A stretch of DNA of 64,000 nucleotides from Burkholderiales bacterium (GCA_020853025.1 JADYZP010000028.1:124001-188000), one strand, 5' to 3'; numbered from the stretch's first letter, positions 17,547 to 26,891 are shown. The notes: generated by a model not told the origin, from the sequence alone. A program made the numbers and translations.

Positions 17547-19448
17547 ATGGCCAAGTACCGCGACTACTACCAACGTTCGCTCGCGGACCGCGAGGGATTC
17601 TGGCGCGAGCAGGCTGCGCTCGTCGACTGGCAAACACCGTTCACTTCGGTCCTCGACTATTCGCGGCCGCCGTTTGCCCGGTGGTTCGTCGGCGGCCGCA
17701 CCAACCTGTGCCACAACGCCGTCGACCGGCACCTGGCCACCCGCGCGGAGCAGGCGGCACTCATCTACCTGTCGACCGAGACCGGCGCGGAGGCAAGCTA
17801 CACCTACGGCGAACTCGCGGCCGAGGTAAATCGCTGCGCGGCGACCCTCCAGAACCTGGGCGTCGGGCGCGGCGACCGTGTGCTCGTCTACATGCCGATG
17901 ATCCCCGAAGCCGTGTTCGCGATGCTGGCCTGCGCGCGCATCGGCGCCATCCACTCGGTCGTGTTCGGCGGTTTCGCTGCAGCGAGTCTCGCCACGCGCA
18001 TCGACGACGCGAAGCCGAAGGTGATGGTGACGGCGGATGCCGGGATGCGCGGCGGCCGCGCAGTTCCGTACAAGCATCTGGTCGACGAGGCCTGCCGGTT
18101 GGCGAAGCATCCTCCCGAACACGTGCTGATCGTCGACCGCGGCCTCGATCCGGGCATGACGCGCGTGGCCGGCCGTGACCTCGACTACGCGCAGCAGCGC
18201 GCAAAGCACATGTCGGCGCAGGTGCCGTGCGCATGGCTCGAGTCGTCGGAGCCCTCGTACATCCTCTACACGTCGGGTACGACCGGCAATCCCAAGGGTG
18301 TACAGCGCGACACCGGGGGCTACGCGGTGGCGCTCGCGACATCGATGCGCGACATATTCTGCGTGGCGCCTGGCGACACCATGTTCACGACCAGCGACAT
18401 CGGCTGGGTCGTCGGGCATTCGTACATCATCTACGGCCCGCTGATCAACGGCTCGACGACGATCATGTACGAAGGCCTGCCGATCCGGCCGGACCCGGCG
18501 ATCTGGTGGAAGATCGTCGCCGACCACAACGTGAAGACGATGTTCAGTTCGCCGACCGCGATTCGCGTGCTGAAGAAGCAGGACCCGAAGTTCATGCAGC
18601 AGCACAACCTGTCGTCGCTGCGCTATCTGTTCCTGGCCGGCGAGCCGCTCGACGAGCCGACGGCCCGGTGGGTCTCGGACGCGTTGGGTGGCGTCGAGAT
18701 CGTCGACAACTACTGGCAGACCGAATCGGGCTGGCCGATCCTGTCCGCGCAGCCCGGCGTCGAGGAAACGCCGCGCAAGTTCGGCAGCCCTTCGTTTCCC
18801 GCCGCCGGCTACGACGTACGGCTGCTGCACGAAGGTACCGGCGACGAGGTCGGCACCAACGAGAAGGGCGTGCTGGCGCTCGCGCCACCGCTACCGCCCG
18901 GCTGCATGACGACGGTCTGGGGCGACGACGAGCGCTTCGTGAAGACCTACTTCGAGACCTTTCCCGGCAAGCTCATGTATTCGACCTTCGACTGGGCGAC
19001 GCGCGACGACGACGGCTACTACTTCGTGCTCGGCCGCACCGACGACGTGATCAACGTCGCCGGGCACCGGCTGGGCACGCGCGAGATCGAGGAGGCGGTG
19101 CAGGCGCATGCGGGCATCGCCGAGGTCGCCGTCGTTGGCATCGCCGACCCGGTGAAGGGCCAGGTGCCCGTCGCCTTCGCCGTGGTCAAGGACCCGGCGC
19201 GGGTGGCGAGTCCCGAAGGCGTGGCGACGCTGCGCCGGGAGGTGATGGACACCGTCGACCGCGAACTCGGCGCGATCGCCCGGCCGGGCGCCGTGTATTT
19301 CGTGACCCTGCTGCCGAAGACGCGCTCGGGCAAGCTGCTGCGGCGTTCGCTGCAGGCGCTCGCCGAGGGGCGCGACCCTGGCGACATGACGACCATCGAG
19401 GACCCCACCGCGCTGGAGCAGATCAGGGCCGTGCTGGCGTCGCGTTGA
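17547..19448 (+). CDS. prpE: Propionyl-CoA synthetase
   Basis: Activates propionate to propionyl-CoA through an acyl-adenylate. 633 residues, the usual PrpE length, starting MAKYRDYYQRSL at ATG 17547 with GGAG upstream. The P-loop-like AMP-binding motif is YTSGTTGNPKGVQRD, and the PrpE-type substrate region WFVGGRTNLCHNAVDRHL is near residue 45. The C-terminal lysine needed for adenylation (in KTRSGKLLRR) is present; in this family that lysine is often controlled by acetylation. The prpBC methylcitrate genes are not in the window. Confidence 0.93.
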   Translation: MAKYRDYYQRSLADREGFWREQAALVDWQTPFTSVLDYSRPPFARWFVGGRTNLCHNAVDRHLATRAEQAALIYLSTETGAEASYTYGELAAEVNRCAATLQNLGVGRGDRVLVYMPMIPEAVFAMLACARIGAIHSVVFGGFAAASLATRIDDAKPKVMVTADAGMRGGRAVPYKHLVDEACRLAKHPPEHVLIVDRGLDPGMTRVAGRDLDYAQQRAKHMSAQVPCAWLESSEPSYILYTSGTTGNPKGVQRDTGGYAVALATSMRDIFCVAPGDTMFTTSDIGWVVGHSYIIYGPLINGSTTIMYEGLPIRPDPAIWWKIVADHNVKTMFSSPTAIRVLKKQDPKFMQQHNLSSLRYLFLAGEPLDEPTARWVSDALGGVEIVDNYWQTESGWPILSAQPGVEETPRKFGSPSFPAAGYDVRLLHEGTGDEVGTNEKGVLALAPPLPPGCMTTVWGDDERFVKTYFETFPGKLMYSTFDWATRDDDGYYFVLGRTDDVINVAGHRLGTREIEEAVQAHAGIAEVAVVGIADPVKGQVPVAFAVVKDPARVASPEGVATLRREVMDTVDRELGAIARPGAVYFVTLLPKTRSGKLLRRSLQALAEGRDPGDMTTIEDPTALEQIRAVLASR

Positions 19449-19506
19449 CGGGGCGCTGACCCGGATACAGACCCGGCGTTCGAGCAGTTGCGGGCTTTCG
19501 AATTCG

Positions 19507-19529
19507 AAATCGGGGTTCGACCCCGATTT
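19507..19529 (+). terminator. Hairpin downstream of prpE
   Basis: AAATCGGGG-TTCGA-CCCCGATTT is a perfect 9-bp inverted repeat about 60 bp after the prpE stop, ending in three T residues. Its shape fits an intrinsic terminator with a short U tract. The AAAT/ATTT ends also make it usable in both directions. Confidence 0.5.
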
Positions 19530-19572
19530 GCGGATCGGCGATAATGCGCGGTTGTTCGTTCCTTCGCGCCCG

Positions 19573-19884
19573 ATGCCTGCTGCCCTCGCCCTGCCAGCGC
19601 ACGTCCCGCTGACCGTTGTCAGCCGCGGTGGCATCGTCGACAGCCTCCACCAGGGGTCGGTCGCCGTCGTCGACGGCAGCGCGCGCGGCCTGCATCCGGC
19701 CACGGTGGCCGTGCTGGACCAACTCGGTCTCGTCGACGCAGCGGCACGCGAGATGCTCATGCGCTGGGCGCGGCCGGTGCTGCGCAACCTCCGCAGTATC
19801 GCCACCCGCGAGGCGTTCGGCTTCGTTGTCTTGGACAAATTGGAGGCAGTCAGTCAACCGGCTGCCGCAGCGAGCGCCGAATGA
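19573..19884 (+). pseudogene. Asparaginase II remnant with large internal deletion
   Basis: The 103-residue frame from ATG 19573 begins like an asparaginase II family protein (VPLTVVSRGGIVDSLHQGSVAVVD) and then, at about residue 34, jumps to what looks like the extreme C-terminus (LHPATVAVLDQLGLVDAAARE, then LMRWARPVLRNLRS). The family is about 330 residues long, so the catalytic middle with the conserved S-K and G-T-D-G-C segments is missing. The join is in frame with no stop. It is probably a decayed gene; a residual product without the active site cannot be excluded. Family assignment is from remembered motifs. Confidence 0.6.
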
Positions 19885-19910
19885 ACTTAACAATCCTGCA
19901 ACAGTCTGTT
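19883..19910 (+). promoter_or_regulatory. Sigma-E type promoter for rpoE operon
   Basis: GAACTT (19883-19888), a 16-bp spacer, then TCTGTT (19905-19910). This matches the sigma-E consensus GAACTT-N16-TCTGA at the -35 and nearly at the -10. It lies 122-149 bp before the rpoE start and overlaps the stop codon of the asparaginase remnant. It implies autoregulation of rpoE-rseA-rseB-mucD, as known in enteric bacteria. Confidence 0.75.
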
Positions 19911-20031
19911 ACGACAAGCGTGCGCTGCAAGCCTGACCGGGCGCAGGGGACCGGAACGGATCGCAGTACTGTCGGCTGCCGCACCTGCCGTTCGGCGGGA
20001 TAACAACGAATGATTCAGGGACGACCCGCGG

Positions 20032-20631
20032 ATGGGTGATCGAGAAGTCGATCAGCAGCTCGTGGAGCGGGCACAGCGCGGCGATAAGCGCGCGTTCGAG
20101 CTGCTGGTCATGAAGTACCAGCGCAAGCTGGGACGGCTGTTGTCGCGGCTGGTGCGCGATCCGGCGGAAGTCGAGGACGTGTCGCAGGAAGCCTTCATCA
20201 AGGCCTACCGCGCGCTGCCGAGCTTCCGCGGCGACAGTGCGTTCTATACGTGGTTGTATCGCATCGCGATCAACACGGCGAAGAACTATCTGGTCGCGAT
20301 GGGCCGGCGCGCGCCGACCACCACTTCGTTCGACAACGAAGAGGCGGAGAGTTTCGAGGATGCAGAGCAGTTGCGGAACAGCACGACGCCGGAGGACGAA
20401 CTGATCGGCAAGCAGATTGCCGCGACGGTCACCCGCGCGATGGACGCATTGCCCGAAGATCTGCGTACGGCGATCACGCTGCGCGAGATCGAGGGGTTGA
20501 GCTACGAGGAAATTGCTGCCGTGATGAATTGCCCGATTGGCACCGTGCGCTCGCGTATATTCCGCGCACGGGAAGCAATCGCCACCGAACTGCGACCGCA
20601 GCTCGGGACCGATGAGAACCGGAGATGGTGA
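20032..20631 (+). CDS. rpoE: RNA polymerase sigma-E factor
   Basis: ECF sigma factor for envelope stress, 199 residues. Region 2 (about 25-95) includes DVSQEAFIKAYRALPSFRGDS and FYTWLYRIAINTAKNYL; region 4 (about 135-185) has LREIEGLSYEEIAAVMNCP followed by GTVRSRIFRAREAI. Sequence and length match RpoE/AlgU. rseA starts inside its stop codon (TGATG). The upstream sigma-E promoter indicates self-activation, and the downstream genes give the usual anti-sigma/sensor pair. Confidence 0.96.
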   Translation: MGDREVDQQLVERAQRGDKRAFELLVMKYQRKLGRLLSRLVRDPAEVEDVSQEAFIKAYRALPSFRGDSAFYTWLYRIAINTAKNYLVAMGRRAPTTTSFDNEEAESFEDAEQLRNSTTPEDELIGKQIAATVTRAMDALPEDLRTAITLREIEGLSYEEIAAVMNCPIGTVRSRIFRAREAIATELRPQLGTDENRRW

Positions 20632-21140
20632 TGAACGAGAGTATCTCGCGTCTGATGGACGGCGAACTCGACGAGGCTGAATTCGCGCGCTGCTGTGCCG
20701 GACTCAAGACCGATGAGGCGATGCAGACCTGGGTGTGTTACCACGTGATCGGCGACCAACTGCGCGGTACCGGCGGTCATTCGTCGCGCGCATCGCGCTT
20801 CGCCGCAGCGCTGGCGAAGGAGCCGACGGTGCTCGCACCCGCTCCGAAGGTACACGTGCCAGCACAGCCGGCGACCTTCGCCTGGGCGGTGGCGGCTACG
20901 GTAGCGGCGATCACCGTCGTCGGCTGGACCGCCTACTCGATGATCGATCTGCCGCCGGACGCCATGGCCAAGGCGCGCGAAGCCGCGACCGTGCGAGCGG
21001 CGCAGGTGCGTCCGCCCAGCGGTGTGCCGGCGGACTATCTGGTCGCGCATCAGGAGTATTCTCTCGCGTCGGCGATCCAGGGCGGCGGGTCGTATCTGCG
21101 CGCCGTCGCCACCATGCCGGCTGAGTCACCTCGTCGCTGA
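20631..21140 (+). CDS. rseA: Sigma-E anti-sigma factor RseA
   Basis: A single-pass membrane protein of 169 residues. The cytoplasmic N-terminal RseA/MucA domain (ESISRLMDGELDE, then WVCYHVIGDQLRG) binds the sigma factor. A membrane helix lies at about residues 84-104, and the rest is periplasmic. ATG 20631 is preferred because GGAG sits 6 bases upstream; ATG 20625 is in frame two codons earlier. It would be degraded by regulated proteolysis upon envelope stress, as in the family. Confidence 0.9.
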   Translation: MNESISRLMDGELDEAEFARCCAGLKTDEAMQTWVCYHVIGDQLRGTGGHSSRASRFAAALAKEPTVLAPAPKVHVPAQPATFAWAVAATVAAITVVGWTAYSMIDLPPDAMAKAREAATVRAAQVRPPSGVPADYLVAHQEYSLASAIQGGGSYLRAVATMPAESPRR

Positions 21141-21202
21141 CATCAGCTGACATCAGGTTGCTACTGTCGATGAATCGAGGGCGCGAGTTGGAGTCCGGCG
21201 CA

Positions 21203-22159
21203 ATGCGGTGGCTGGGCGGAGGATTGTGCGTGGTCCTGGGCCTGCTGGCGGCGCCCATGGCCAGCGCGCAGGATGCAGCACAGTGGCTGACGCGCGTCAC
21301 GACCGCCGCACGCACGCTGAACTACACGGGGATCGTCGTATTGCGCCAGGGTGCGCGGCTGGAAACGTTCAGGCTCGCGCATCTCGAAGACGGCGGCCAG
21401 GAGTGGGAGAAGCTCCTGAGTCTCGACGGTCCGGCGCGCGAAATCGTCCGCACGGCCAGCGACGTCAGGCTCTACCTGCCCGATGCGAAGATCGTCAGCA
21501 TCGAGCCGCGCACCATTCGCAATGTCTTCCCGTCGCTGTCCGCCGAGCAGATCCGCAACCTGTCGCAGTATTACGAGTTCAGGTCGATGCCGGGCGAACG
21601 CGTCGCCGGCCACATGGCGGATGTTGTCGTCTTCGAGCCCAAGGATGGCCTGCGCTACGGCCACAAGTTCTGGTCCGACAGCGGTACGGGATTGCTGCTC
21701 AAGGCGCGCCTGGTCAACGAAAAGGGTGACGCAGTGGAGGAATTCGCGTTTACCGACGTGACGATCAACGCCCGCATCGACCGCGACATGGTGAAGCCGT
21801 CCTGGGCGTCGGTGCCCGGCGACTGGCAGGTCAAGCAGGGGGGCGCCGGCGACGTGACGCTGAAGGATACCGGCTGGTTCGCCGCCCGGATTCCGCCAGG
21901 CTTTGCCAAGATCATGGAGGGCTTTCGCAAGCTTCCGGGCAGACCCAATCCGATCGCGCATATCGTCTACTCCGACGGCCTGGTCGCGATCAGCGTATTC
22001 GTCGAGCCGTTCACCGTGATGCAGACGCAGGTCGGTTTGACGCAGACCGGCGGCCTCGCGCAGTTCACGACCCGCAGCGATGCGTACCTGGTGCGCGTGA
22101 TGGGTGAGGCGCCGCCGGCCACCGTGCGCCAGATTGCGCAATCGGTCACCCGCAAGTAG
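21203..22159 (+). CDS. rseB: Sigma-E regulatory protein RseB/MucB
   Basis: A periplasmic protein of 318 residues that protects RseA from cleavage and senses misplaced lipoproteins or LPS. The signal peptide MRWLGGGLCVVLGLLAAPMA ends before SAQDAAQW. The N-terminal domain begins AQWLTRVTTAARTLNYTGI, typical of MucB_RseB, and the C-terminal domain includes HIVYSDGLVAISVFVEP. GGAG is well spaced before ATG 21203; an earlier in-frame ATG at 21170 would put extra residues before the signal peptide. Confidence 0.93.
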   Translation: MRWLGGGLCVVLGLLAAPMASAQDAAQWLTRVTTAARTLNYTGIVVLRQGARLETFRLAHLEDGGQEWEKLLSLDGPAREIVRTASDVRLYLPDAKIVSIEPRTIRNVFPSLSAEQIRNLSQYYEFRSMPGERVAGHMADVVVFEPKDGLRYGHKFWSDSGTGLLLKARLVNEKGDAVEEFAFTDVTINARIDRDMVKPSWASVPGDWQVKQGGAGDVTLKDTGWFAARIPPGFAKIMEGFRKLPGRPNPIAHIVYSDGLVAISVFVEPFTVMQTQVGLTQTGGLAQFTTRSDAYLVRVMGEAPPATVRQIAQSVTRK

Positions 22160-22164
22160 TCGCC

Positions 22165-22181
22165 CTCCATTTTCGATGGAG
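22165..22181 (+). terminator. Small hairpin between rseB and mucD
   Basis: CTCCAT-TTTCG-ATGGAG forms a 6-bp stem immediately after the rseB stop. It is too weak to be a sure terminator; it may trim or attenuate transcription into the protease gene. Confidence 0.25.
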
Positions 22182-22227
22182 CCGCATTTCGACAAGCGCA
22201 TTTCCAGACGATTCACCGAGGATTCCC

Positions 22228-23682
22228 ATGTTTATCCGCACCACGATCCTGCCGGGCGTTGCCGCCAGCGCCTTCGCCGTTGCATTGACCACGGCATTCG
22301 TACCGTCCGCGGCAGCGCAGGCGCGTGCCGGCCTGCCCGACTTCACGGACCTGTACGAAAAAAACGGTCCGGCGGTCGTGTCCATCGACGTCACGCAAAA
22401 GGCGCGACGCACGCGGGGCATGCCGGAGCTTTCGGAGGACGACCCGTTCTACGAATTCTTTCGCCGTTTCGGCGTTCCCGGGCAGACGCCGCGGCGCGGC
22501 TCCGAGCGCGAGCCCGAGCCGCAGGCGGTCGGTTCGGGTTTCATCATCGGCAGCGACGGGCAGATCATCACCAACGCCCATGTCGTCGACGGCGCCGACG
22601 AAGTGACGGTCCGCCTGTCGGACAAGCGTGAGTTCAAGGCCAAGGTGCTCGGCACCGACAAGCGCACCGACGTCGCCTTGCTGAAGATCGAGGCGCGCGA
22701 CCTGCCGCGCGTGACGATCGGCGATCCGGAAAAGGTGCGCGTCGGTGAATGGGTGGTGGCGATCGGCAAGCCCTTCGGTCTCGAGAACACGATGACCGCC
22801 GGCATCGTCAGCGCCAAGGGACGCGATCTGCCGCAGGAAAACCTGGTTCCATTCATCCAGACCGACGTCGCGATCAATCCCGGCAATTCCGGCGGCCCGC
22901 TCTTCAATCTCCGGGGCGAGGTCATCGGCATCAACTCGCTCATCTATTCGCGTACCGGCGGCTACATGGGACTGGCTTTCGCCATTCCCATCGACGTTGC
23001 GATGAATACCGTCGCGCAGCTCAAGGAAAAGGGCCGCGTGACGCGTGGACGCATCGGTGTCCAGATCCAGACGGTCAGCCGCGAGGAGGCCGAGGCCTTC
23101 GGGCTCGGCACGCCGCGCGGCGCGCTGGTCAACGGCATCGAAAAAGACGGCCCGGCGGCCAAGGCCGGCGTCGAGGTCGGCGACATCATCCTCAAGGTCG
23201 ACGGCCGCGAGGTCCGCTCGTCGAACGAACTGCCGCGCATCATCACCGTCATTCGGCCCGGCACCAAGATCAACCTGACCGTCTGGCGCAAGGGTGCGCA
23301 GAAGGATTTGACGGTCGCCGTCGCCGAAATCAAGGAAGACACCGGTGCGCCGGTGCGTCGCGGTGCGCCGGTACCGAAGGAAAAGGCGAAGCCCAACCGC
23401 ATGGGCCTCGTGTTGTCGGACCTGACCGACGAGCAGAAGAAGGAAGCCGAGGTCAAGTCGGGAGTCATCGTCGAGGACGTGGCGCCGACAGTGCGCGGCA
23501 ACGTCCAGCCCGGCGACATCATCATTGCCGTCGTCCGCGGTGGTGTCACCACCGAGGCGAAGTCCTCGGCGCAGGTGAACGACGCGCTGGCCAAGATGGA
23601 GAAGGGAGCATCGGTCACGCTGCATATGAAGCGGGGCGAGCAGCAGTTCTTCTCGACGCTGAAGGCGGTGAACGGGGAGTAA
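22228..23682 (+). CDS. mucD: Periplasmic serine protease MucD/DegP family
   Basis: HtrA-type protease and chaperone that removes misfolded envelope proteins. 484 residues with a signal peptide (cleavage after ...PSAAAQA). The trypsin-like triad is visible: His in ITNAHVVDGA, Asp in DVALLKIE and Ser in NPGNSGGPLFN. Two PDZ domains follow (about 275-365 and 390-480, with GPAAKAGVEVGDIIL and NVQPGDIIIAV). The position behind rseB is that of mucD in the algU operon. GAGGA precedes ATG 22228. Confidence 0.95.
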   Translation: MFIRTTILPGVAASAFAVALTTAFVPSAAAQARAGLPDFTDLYEKNGPAVVSIDVTQKARRTRGMPELSEDDPFYEFFRRFGVPGQTPRRGSEREPEPQAVGSGFIIGSDGQIITNAHVVDGADEVTVRLSDKREFKAKVLGTDKRTDVALLKIEARDLPRVTIGDPEKVRVGEWVVAIGKPFGLENTMTAGIVSAKGRDLPQENLVPFIQTDVAINPGNSGGPLFNLRGEVIGINSLIYSRTGGYMGLAFAIPIDVAMNTVAQLKEKGRVTRGRIGVQIQTVSREEAEAFGLGTPRGALVNGIEKDGPAAKAGVEVGDIILKVDGREVRSSNELPRIITVIRPGTKINLTVWRKGAQKDLTVAVAEIKEDTGAPVRRGAPVPKEKAKPNRMGLVLSDLTDEQKKEAEVKSGVIVEDVAPTVRGNVQPGDIIIAVVRGGVTTEAKSSAQVNDALAKMEKGASVTLHMKRGEQQFFSTLKAVNGE

Positions 23683-23723
23683 TTCGACGGCACGGTCGAC
23701 GAGTTCAACGGCGCGCACGCTGC

Positions 23724-23987
23724 ATGGCGGTCCTGACGCTACTGTCACGCGCCTACTGCCACCTGTGCGACGACATGCGCGATGCGCTGCTGCCGCTGGC
23801 GAAGCGGCATGGTGTCACGGTGGTCGAGATCGACGTCGACGCGGTGCCGGCGCTCGAAACGCGCTTCGGTGAACGGGTTCCGGTGCTGCTCCTCGGCGAC
23901 GCAGCGACGGGTTGCGAGTTGTGCCATTACCGGCTCGACGCCGACATGGTCGTCGCCGCCCTCGCGCGAACGCGCTCCATCGGTTAA
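23724..23987 (+). CDS. Glutaredoxin family (DUF836-type) protein
   Basis: An 87-residue thioredoxin-fold protein with the redox motif YCHLCDDM at about residues 11-18 and the cis-proline in ERVPVLLLG. Proteins of this kind sit between the mucD and lepA genes in many betaproteobacteria. It is cytoplasmic with no signal peptide; the substrate is unknown. The start is ATG 23724, 41 bp after mucD. Confidence 0.85.
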   Translation: MAVLTLLSRAYCHLCDDMRDALLPLAKRHGVTVVEIDVDAVPALETRFGERVPVLLLGDAATGCELCHYRLDADMVVAALARTRSIG

Positions 23988-24048
23988 AATCCGACGTTTG
24001 CCGACCATAGTCCGACAGGCGGCGCGGCGAGTCGCCGCGGCGTCGCTC

Positions 24049-24070
24049 AAGGACACCTTCGGGTGTCCTT
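24049..24070 (+). terminator. Strong hairpin with TTCG tetraloop before lepA
   Basis: AAGGACACC-TTCG-GGTGTCCTT is a perfect 9-bp stem closed by a C(UUCG)G loop, the most stable RNA tetraloop type. It lies 62 bp past the glutaredoxin gene and 86 bp before the lepA start. The downstream T-run is short (GAGTTT), so it is either a terminator of the rpoE operon or a stable leader structure on the lepA mRNA. Confidence 0.5.
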
Positions 24071-24155
24071 CGAGTTTCGCGCGATATTCGTGCGACCTGC
24101 ACGCGATTTTCGCAGATCCCACGCGCCTGCCCCTGCCCAAGAGCCCGCCGCCCCC

Positions 24156-25949
24156 GTGCGCCACATCCGCAACTTCTCGATCATCGCCCACATCGACCAC
24201 GGCAAGTCGACGCTCGCGGATCGCTTCATCCAGCGCTGCGGAGGCCTGTCCGACCGCGAGATGAGCGCGCAGGTGCTCGATTCGATGGACCTCGAGCGCG
24301 AGCGCGGCATCACGATCAAGGCGCAGACGGCGGCGCTCGAATACAAGGCGCGCGACGGCACGGTCTATTCGCTCAACCTGATCGACACGCCGGGCCACGT
24401 CGACTTCGCCTACGAGGTCTCGCGCTCGCTCGCCGCCTGCGAAGGCGCGCTGCTGGTGGTGGACGCCTCGCAGGGCGTCGAGGCGCAGACCGTCGCCAAC
24501 TGCTACACGGCGATCGAGCAGGGGGTCGAGGTCATCCCGGTGCTGAACAAGATCGACCTGCCTTCTGCCGATCCGGAGCGCGTCATCGACGAGATCGAGG
24601 ACATCGTTGGCATCGACGCCACCGACGCCGTGCGCGCCAGCGCAAAGAACAGCGTCGGCATCGACGACATCCTCGAGGCGGTGATCGCCCGGGTGCCGCC
24701 ACCCTCCGGCGACGCCGATGCTCCATTGAAGGCGCTGATCATCGATTCGTGGTTCGACAACTATGTCGGTGTCGTGATGCTGGTGCGCGTGATGGACGGC
24801 ACGCTGAAGGCCAGGGACAAGCTGCTGCTGATGGCCGCCGGTGCCACGTACCACTGCGAGCAGGTCGGCGTGTTCACGCCGAAATCGGTTGCACGCGACG
24901 CGCTTTCCGCCGGTGACGTCGGTTTCATCATCGCCGGCATCAAGGAGATCGACGCCGCCAAGGTCGGTGACACGGTGACGCTGGCCGCGCGGCCGGCAAC
25001 GGTGCCGCTGCCCGGCTTCAAGGAGGTCAAACCGCAGGTCTTCGCCGGGCTCTACCCGGTCGAGTCGAACCAGTACGAGGCATTGCGCGACGCGTTAAAC
25101 AAGCTGAAGCTCAACGACGCGTCGCTGCACTTCGAACCGGAGGTGTCGCAGGCGTTGGGATTCGGCTTCCGTTGCGGCTTTCTCGGCCTGCTGCACATGG
25201 ACATCGTCCAGGAGCGGCTGGAGCGCGAGTACGACATGGACCTGATCACGACGGCGCCGACCGTGATCTACCAGATCCTGATGCGCGACGGTACGCAGCT
25301 GGAGATCGAAAACCCGTCGAAGCTTCCCGACCTCTCACGCGTCGAAGAGATCCGCGAGCCGATCATCACCGCGACGATCCTGATGCCGCAGGAATACGTG
25401 GGACCGGTCATCACGCTGTGCACGGAGAAACGGGGTGCGCAGAAGAACATGCAATACCTCGGACGGCAAGTAATGCTGACCTACGAGCTGCCGATGGCCG
25501 AGGTCGTGATGGATTTCTTCGACAAGCTGAAGTCGGTGTCGCGCGGCTATGCGTCGCTCGACTACGAATTTCTCGAATTTCGTGCGGCCGACGTGGTCAA
25601 GCTCGACATCCTGATCAACGGCGAGCGCGTCGACGCGCTGTCGGTGATGGTGCACCGGTCGGTATCGATGTACCGCGGGCGCGAGGTGGCGGCAAAGATG
25701 CGCGCGCTGATCCCTCGGCAGATGTTCGATGTCGCGGTGCAGGCATCGATCGGCGCGCAGATCATCGCGCGCGAAACGATCAAGGCGATGCGCAAGAACG
25801 TGCTCGCCAAGTGCTACGGCGGCGATATCACGCGCAAGAAGAAGCTGCTCGAAAAGCAGAAGGCGGGCAAGAAGCGGATGAAGTCCGTCGGCAGCGTCGA
25901 GATCCCGCAGGAGGCCTTTCTCGCGATCCTGCAGGTCGGAGAGAAATAG
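24156..25949 (+). CDS. lepA: Elongation factor 4 (LepA)
   Basis: Ribosome-bound translational GTPase. 597 residues from GTG 24156, which matches the family start ([16 protein letters not shown]). GTPase motifs: AHIDHGKST (G1), DTPGHVDF (G3) and [13 protein letters not shown] (G4). The LepA-specific C-terminal domain ends with [20 protein letters not shown]. The frame stays open upstream to 24063, but that part is Pro/Ala/Arg filler without similarity to the family. TAAAAT at 23984-23989 is a possible -10 for the gene. Confidence 0.96.
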   Translation: MRHIRNFSIIAHIDHGKSTLADRFIQRCGGLSDREMSAQVLDSMDLERERGITIKAQTAALEYKARDGTVYSLNLIDTPGHVDFAYEVSRSLAACEGALLVVDASQGVEAQTVANCYTAIEQGVEVIPVLNKIDLPSADPERVIDEIEDIVGIDATDAVRASAKNSVGIDDILEAVIARVPPPSGDADAPLKALIIDSWFDNYVGVVMLVRVMDGTLKARDKLLLMAAGATYHCEQVGVFTPKSVARDALSAGDVGFIIAGIKEIDAAKVGDTVTLAARPATVPLPGFKEVKPQVFAGLYPVESNQYEALRDALNKLKLNDASLHFEPEVSQALGFGFRCGFLGLLHMDIVQERLEREYDMDLITTAPTVIYQILMRDGTQLEIENPSKLPDLSRVEEIREPIITATILMPQEYVGPVITLCTEKRGAQKNMQYLGRQVMLTYELPMAEVVMDFFDKLKSVSRGYASLDYEFLEFRAADVVKLDILINGERVDALSVMVHRSVSMYRGREVAAKMRALIPRQMFDVAVQASIGAQIIARETIKAMRKNVLAKCYGGDITRKKKLLEKQKAGKKRMKSVGSVEIPQEAFLAILQVGEK

Positions 25950-26036
25950 ACAGTACGCCGATCCGGCGCAGCGGGCGGCGGCCGGCCCGGACTTCGCGCA
26001 TGGCACAATCCGCCCGGCCCCCATCCGACCAAAACC

Positions 26037-26864
26037 ATGAATTTCGCACTGATCCTGTTCCTGCTGACGCTCGCCACCGGCGTGCTCTGGTCCGTCGACC
26101 GCTTCCATTTTCGGAAGCGTCGTGCCGCCGACGCGCCGGAGCCGGTCTGGGTCGAGTACGCGGCAAGTTTCTTTCCAGTTCTGCTGGCCGTTTTCCTGCT
26201 GCGCTCCTTCGTGGCGGAGCCGTTCAAGATCCCATCGTCGTCGATGCGCCCGACTCTCGAGGTCGGCGATTTCATCCTGGTCAACAAGTTCGGCTTCGGG
26301 CTGCGGCTGCCGATCATCGAGGCGAAGCTGATCCCTTTGGGCGACCCGAAGCGTGGCGACGTCGTCGTCTTCCGCTACCCGGTGAACCCGAGCCAGGATT
26401 TCATCAAGCGTGTGGTCGGCGTCGGCGGCGATGTCGTCAACTACCAGGACAAGAAGCTGACGGTGAACGGCAAGCCACTGCCGCAGACGCCTGCCGGCAC
26501 CTACAGCTATCTGGAGAACCTGCGCTTCGAAACCCTCGAGAAGTTCGAGGAGACCGCCGATACCGGAACCGGTCCGCACACGTACACGATCGGCATCAAT
26601 CCGCAGGCGGCTCCCGTCTATCCGCAGAACGTGCGCCCGTTCCCGGGGCGCGAGAATTGCGACTACAATGACCGTGGATTCACGTGCCGTGTGCCGGCCG
26701 GCCACTACTTCATGATGGGCGACAACCGCGACAACAGCGACGACAGCCGATACTGGGGGTTCGTTCCGGACGATCATATTCGGGGCAAGGCGTTTTTCAT
26801 CTGGTTCAACTGGGACGACATCTCGAGCCTGGCCTTCAAGCGGGTCGGAAGCGGAATCCGCTAG
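26037..26864 (+). CDS. lepB: Signal peptidase I
   Basis: Cleaves Sec signal peptides at the periplasmic face. 275 residues with two N-terminal membrane helices (about 2-20 and 40-57). The catalytic Ser69 is in IPSSSMRPT and Lys124 in DFIKRVVG; the C-terminal box MMGDNRDNSDDSRYWG is intact. It lies 87 bp after lepA, as in most proteobacteria, and 27 bp before the DUF4845 gene. Confidence 0.96.
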   Translation: MNFALILFLLTLATGVLWSVDRFHFRKRRAADAPEPVWVEYAASFFPVLLAVFLLRSFVAEPFKIPSSSMRPTLEVGDFILVNKFGFGLRLPIIEAKLIPLGDPKRGDVVVFRYPVNPSQDFIKRVVGVGGDVVNYQDKKLTVNGKPLPQTPAGTYSYLENLRFETLEKFEETADTGTGPHTYTIGINPQAAPVYPQNVRPFPGRENCDYNDRGFTCRVPAGHYFMMGDNRDNSDDSRYWGFVPDDHIRGKAFFIWFNWDDISSLAFKRVGSGIR

Positions 26865-26891
26865 GTGATGGCGCATGTGGGGAGCGCAACG

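Noticed and set aside
24063-24155. 31-residue N-terminal extension of LepA
   Set aside because: No similarity to the family; it begins inside the TTCG hairpin; GTG 24156 gives the usual length.
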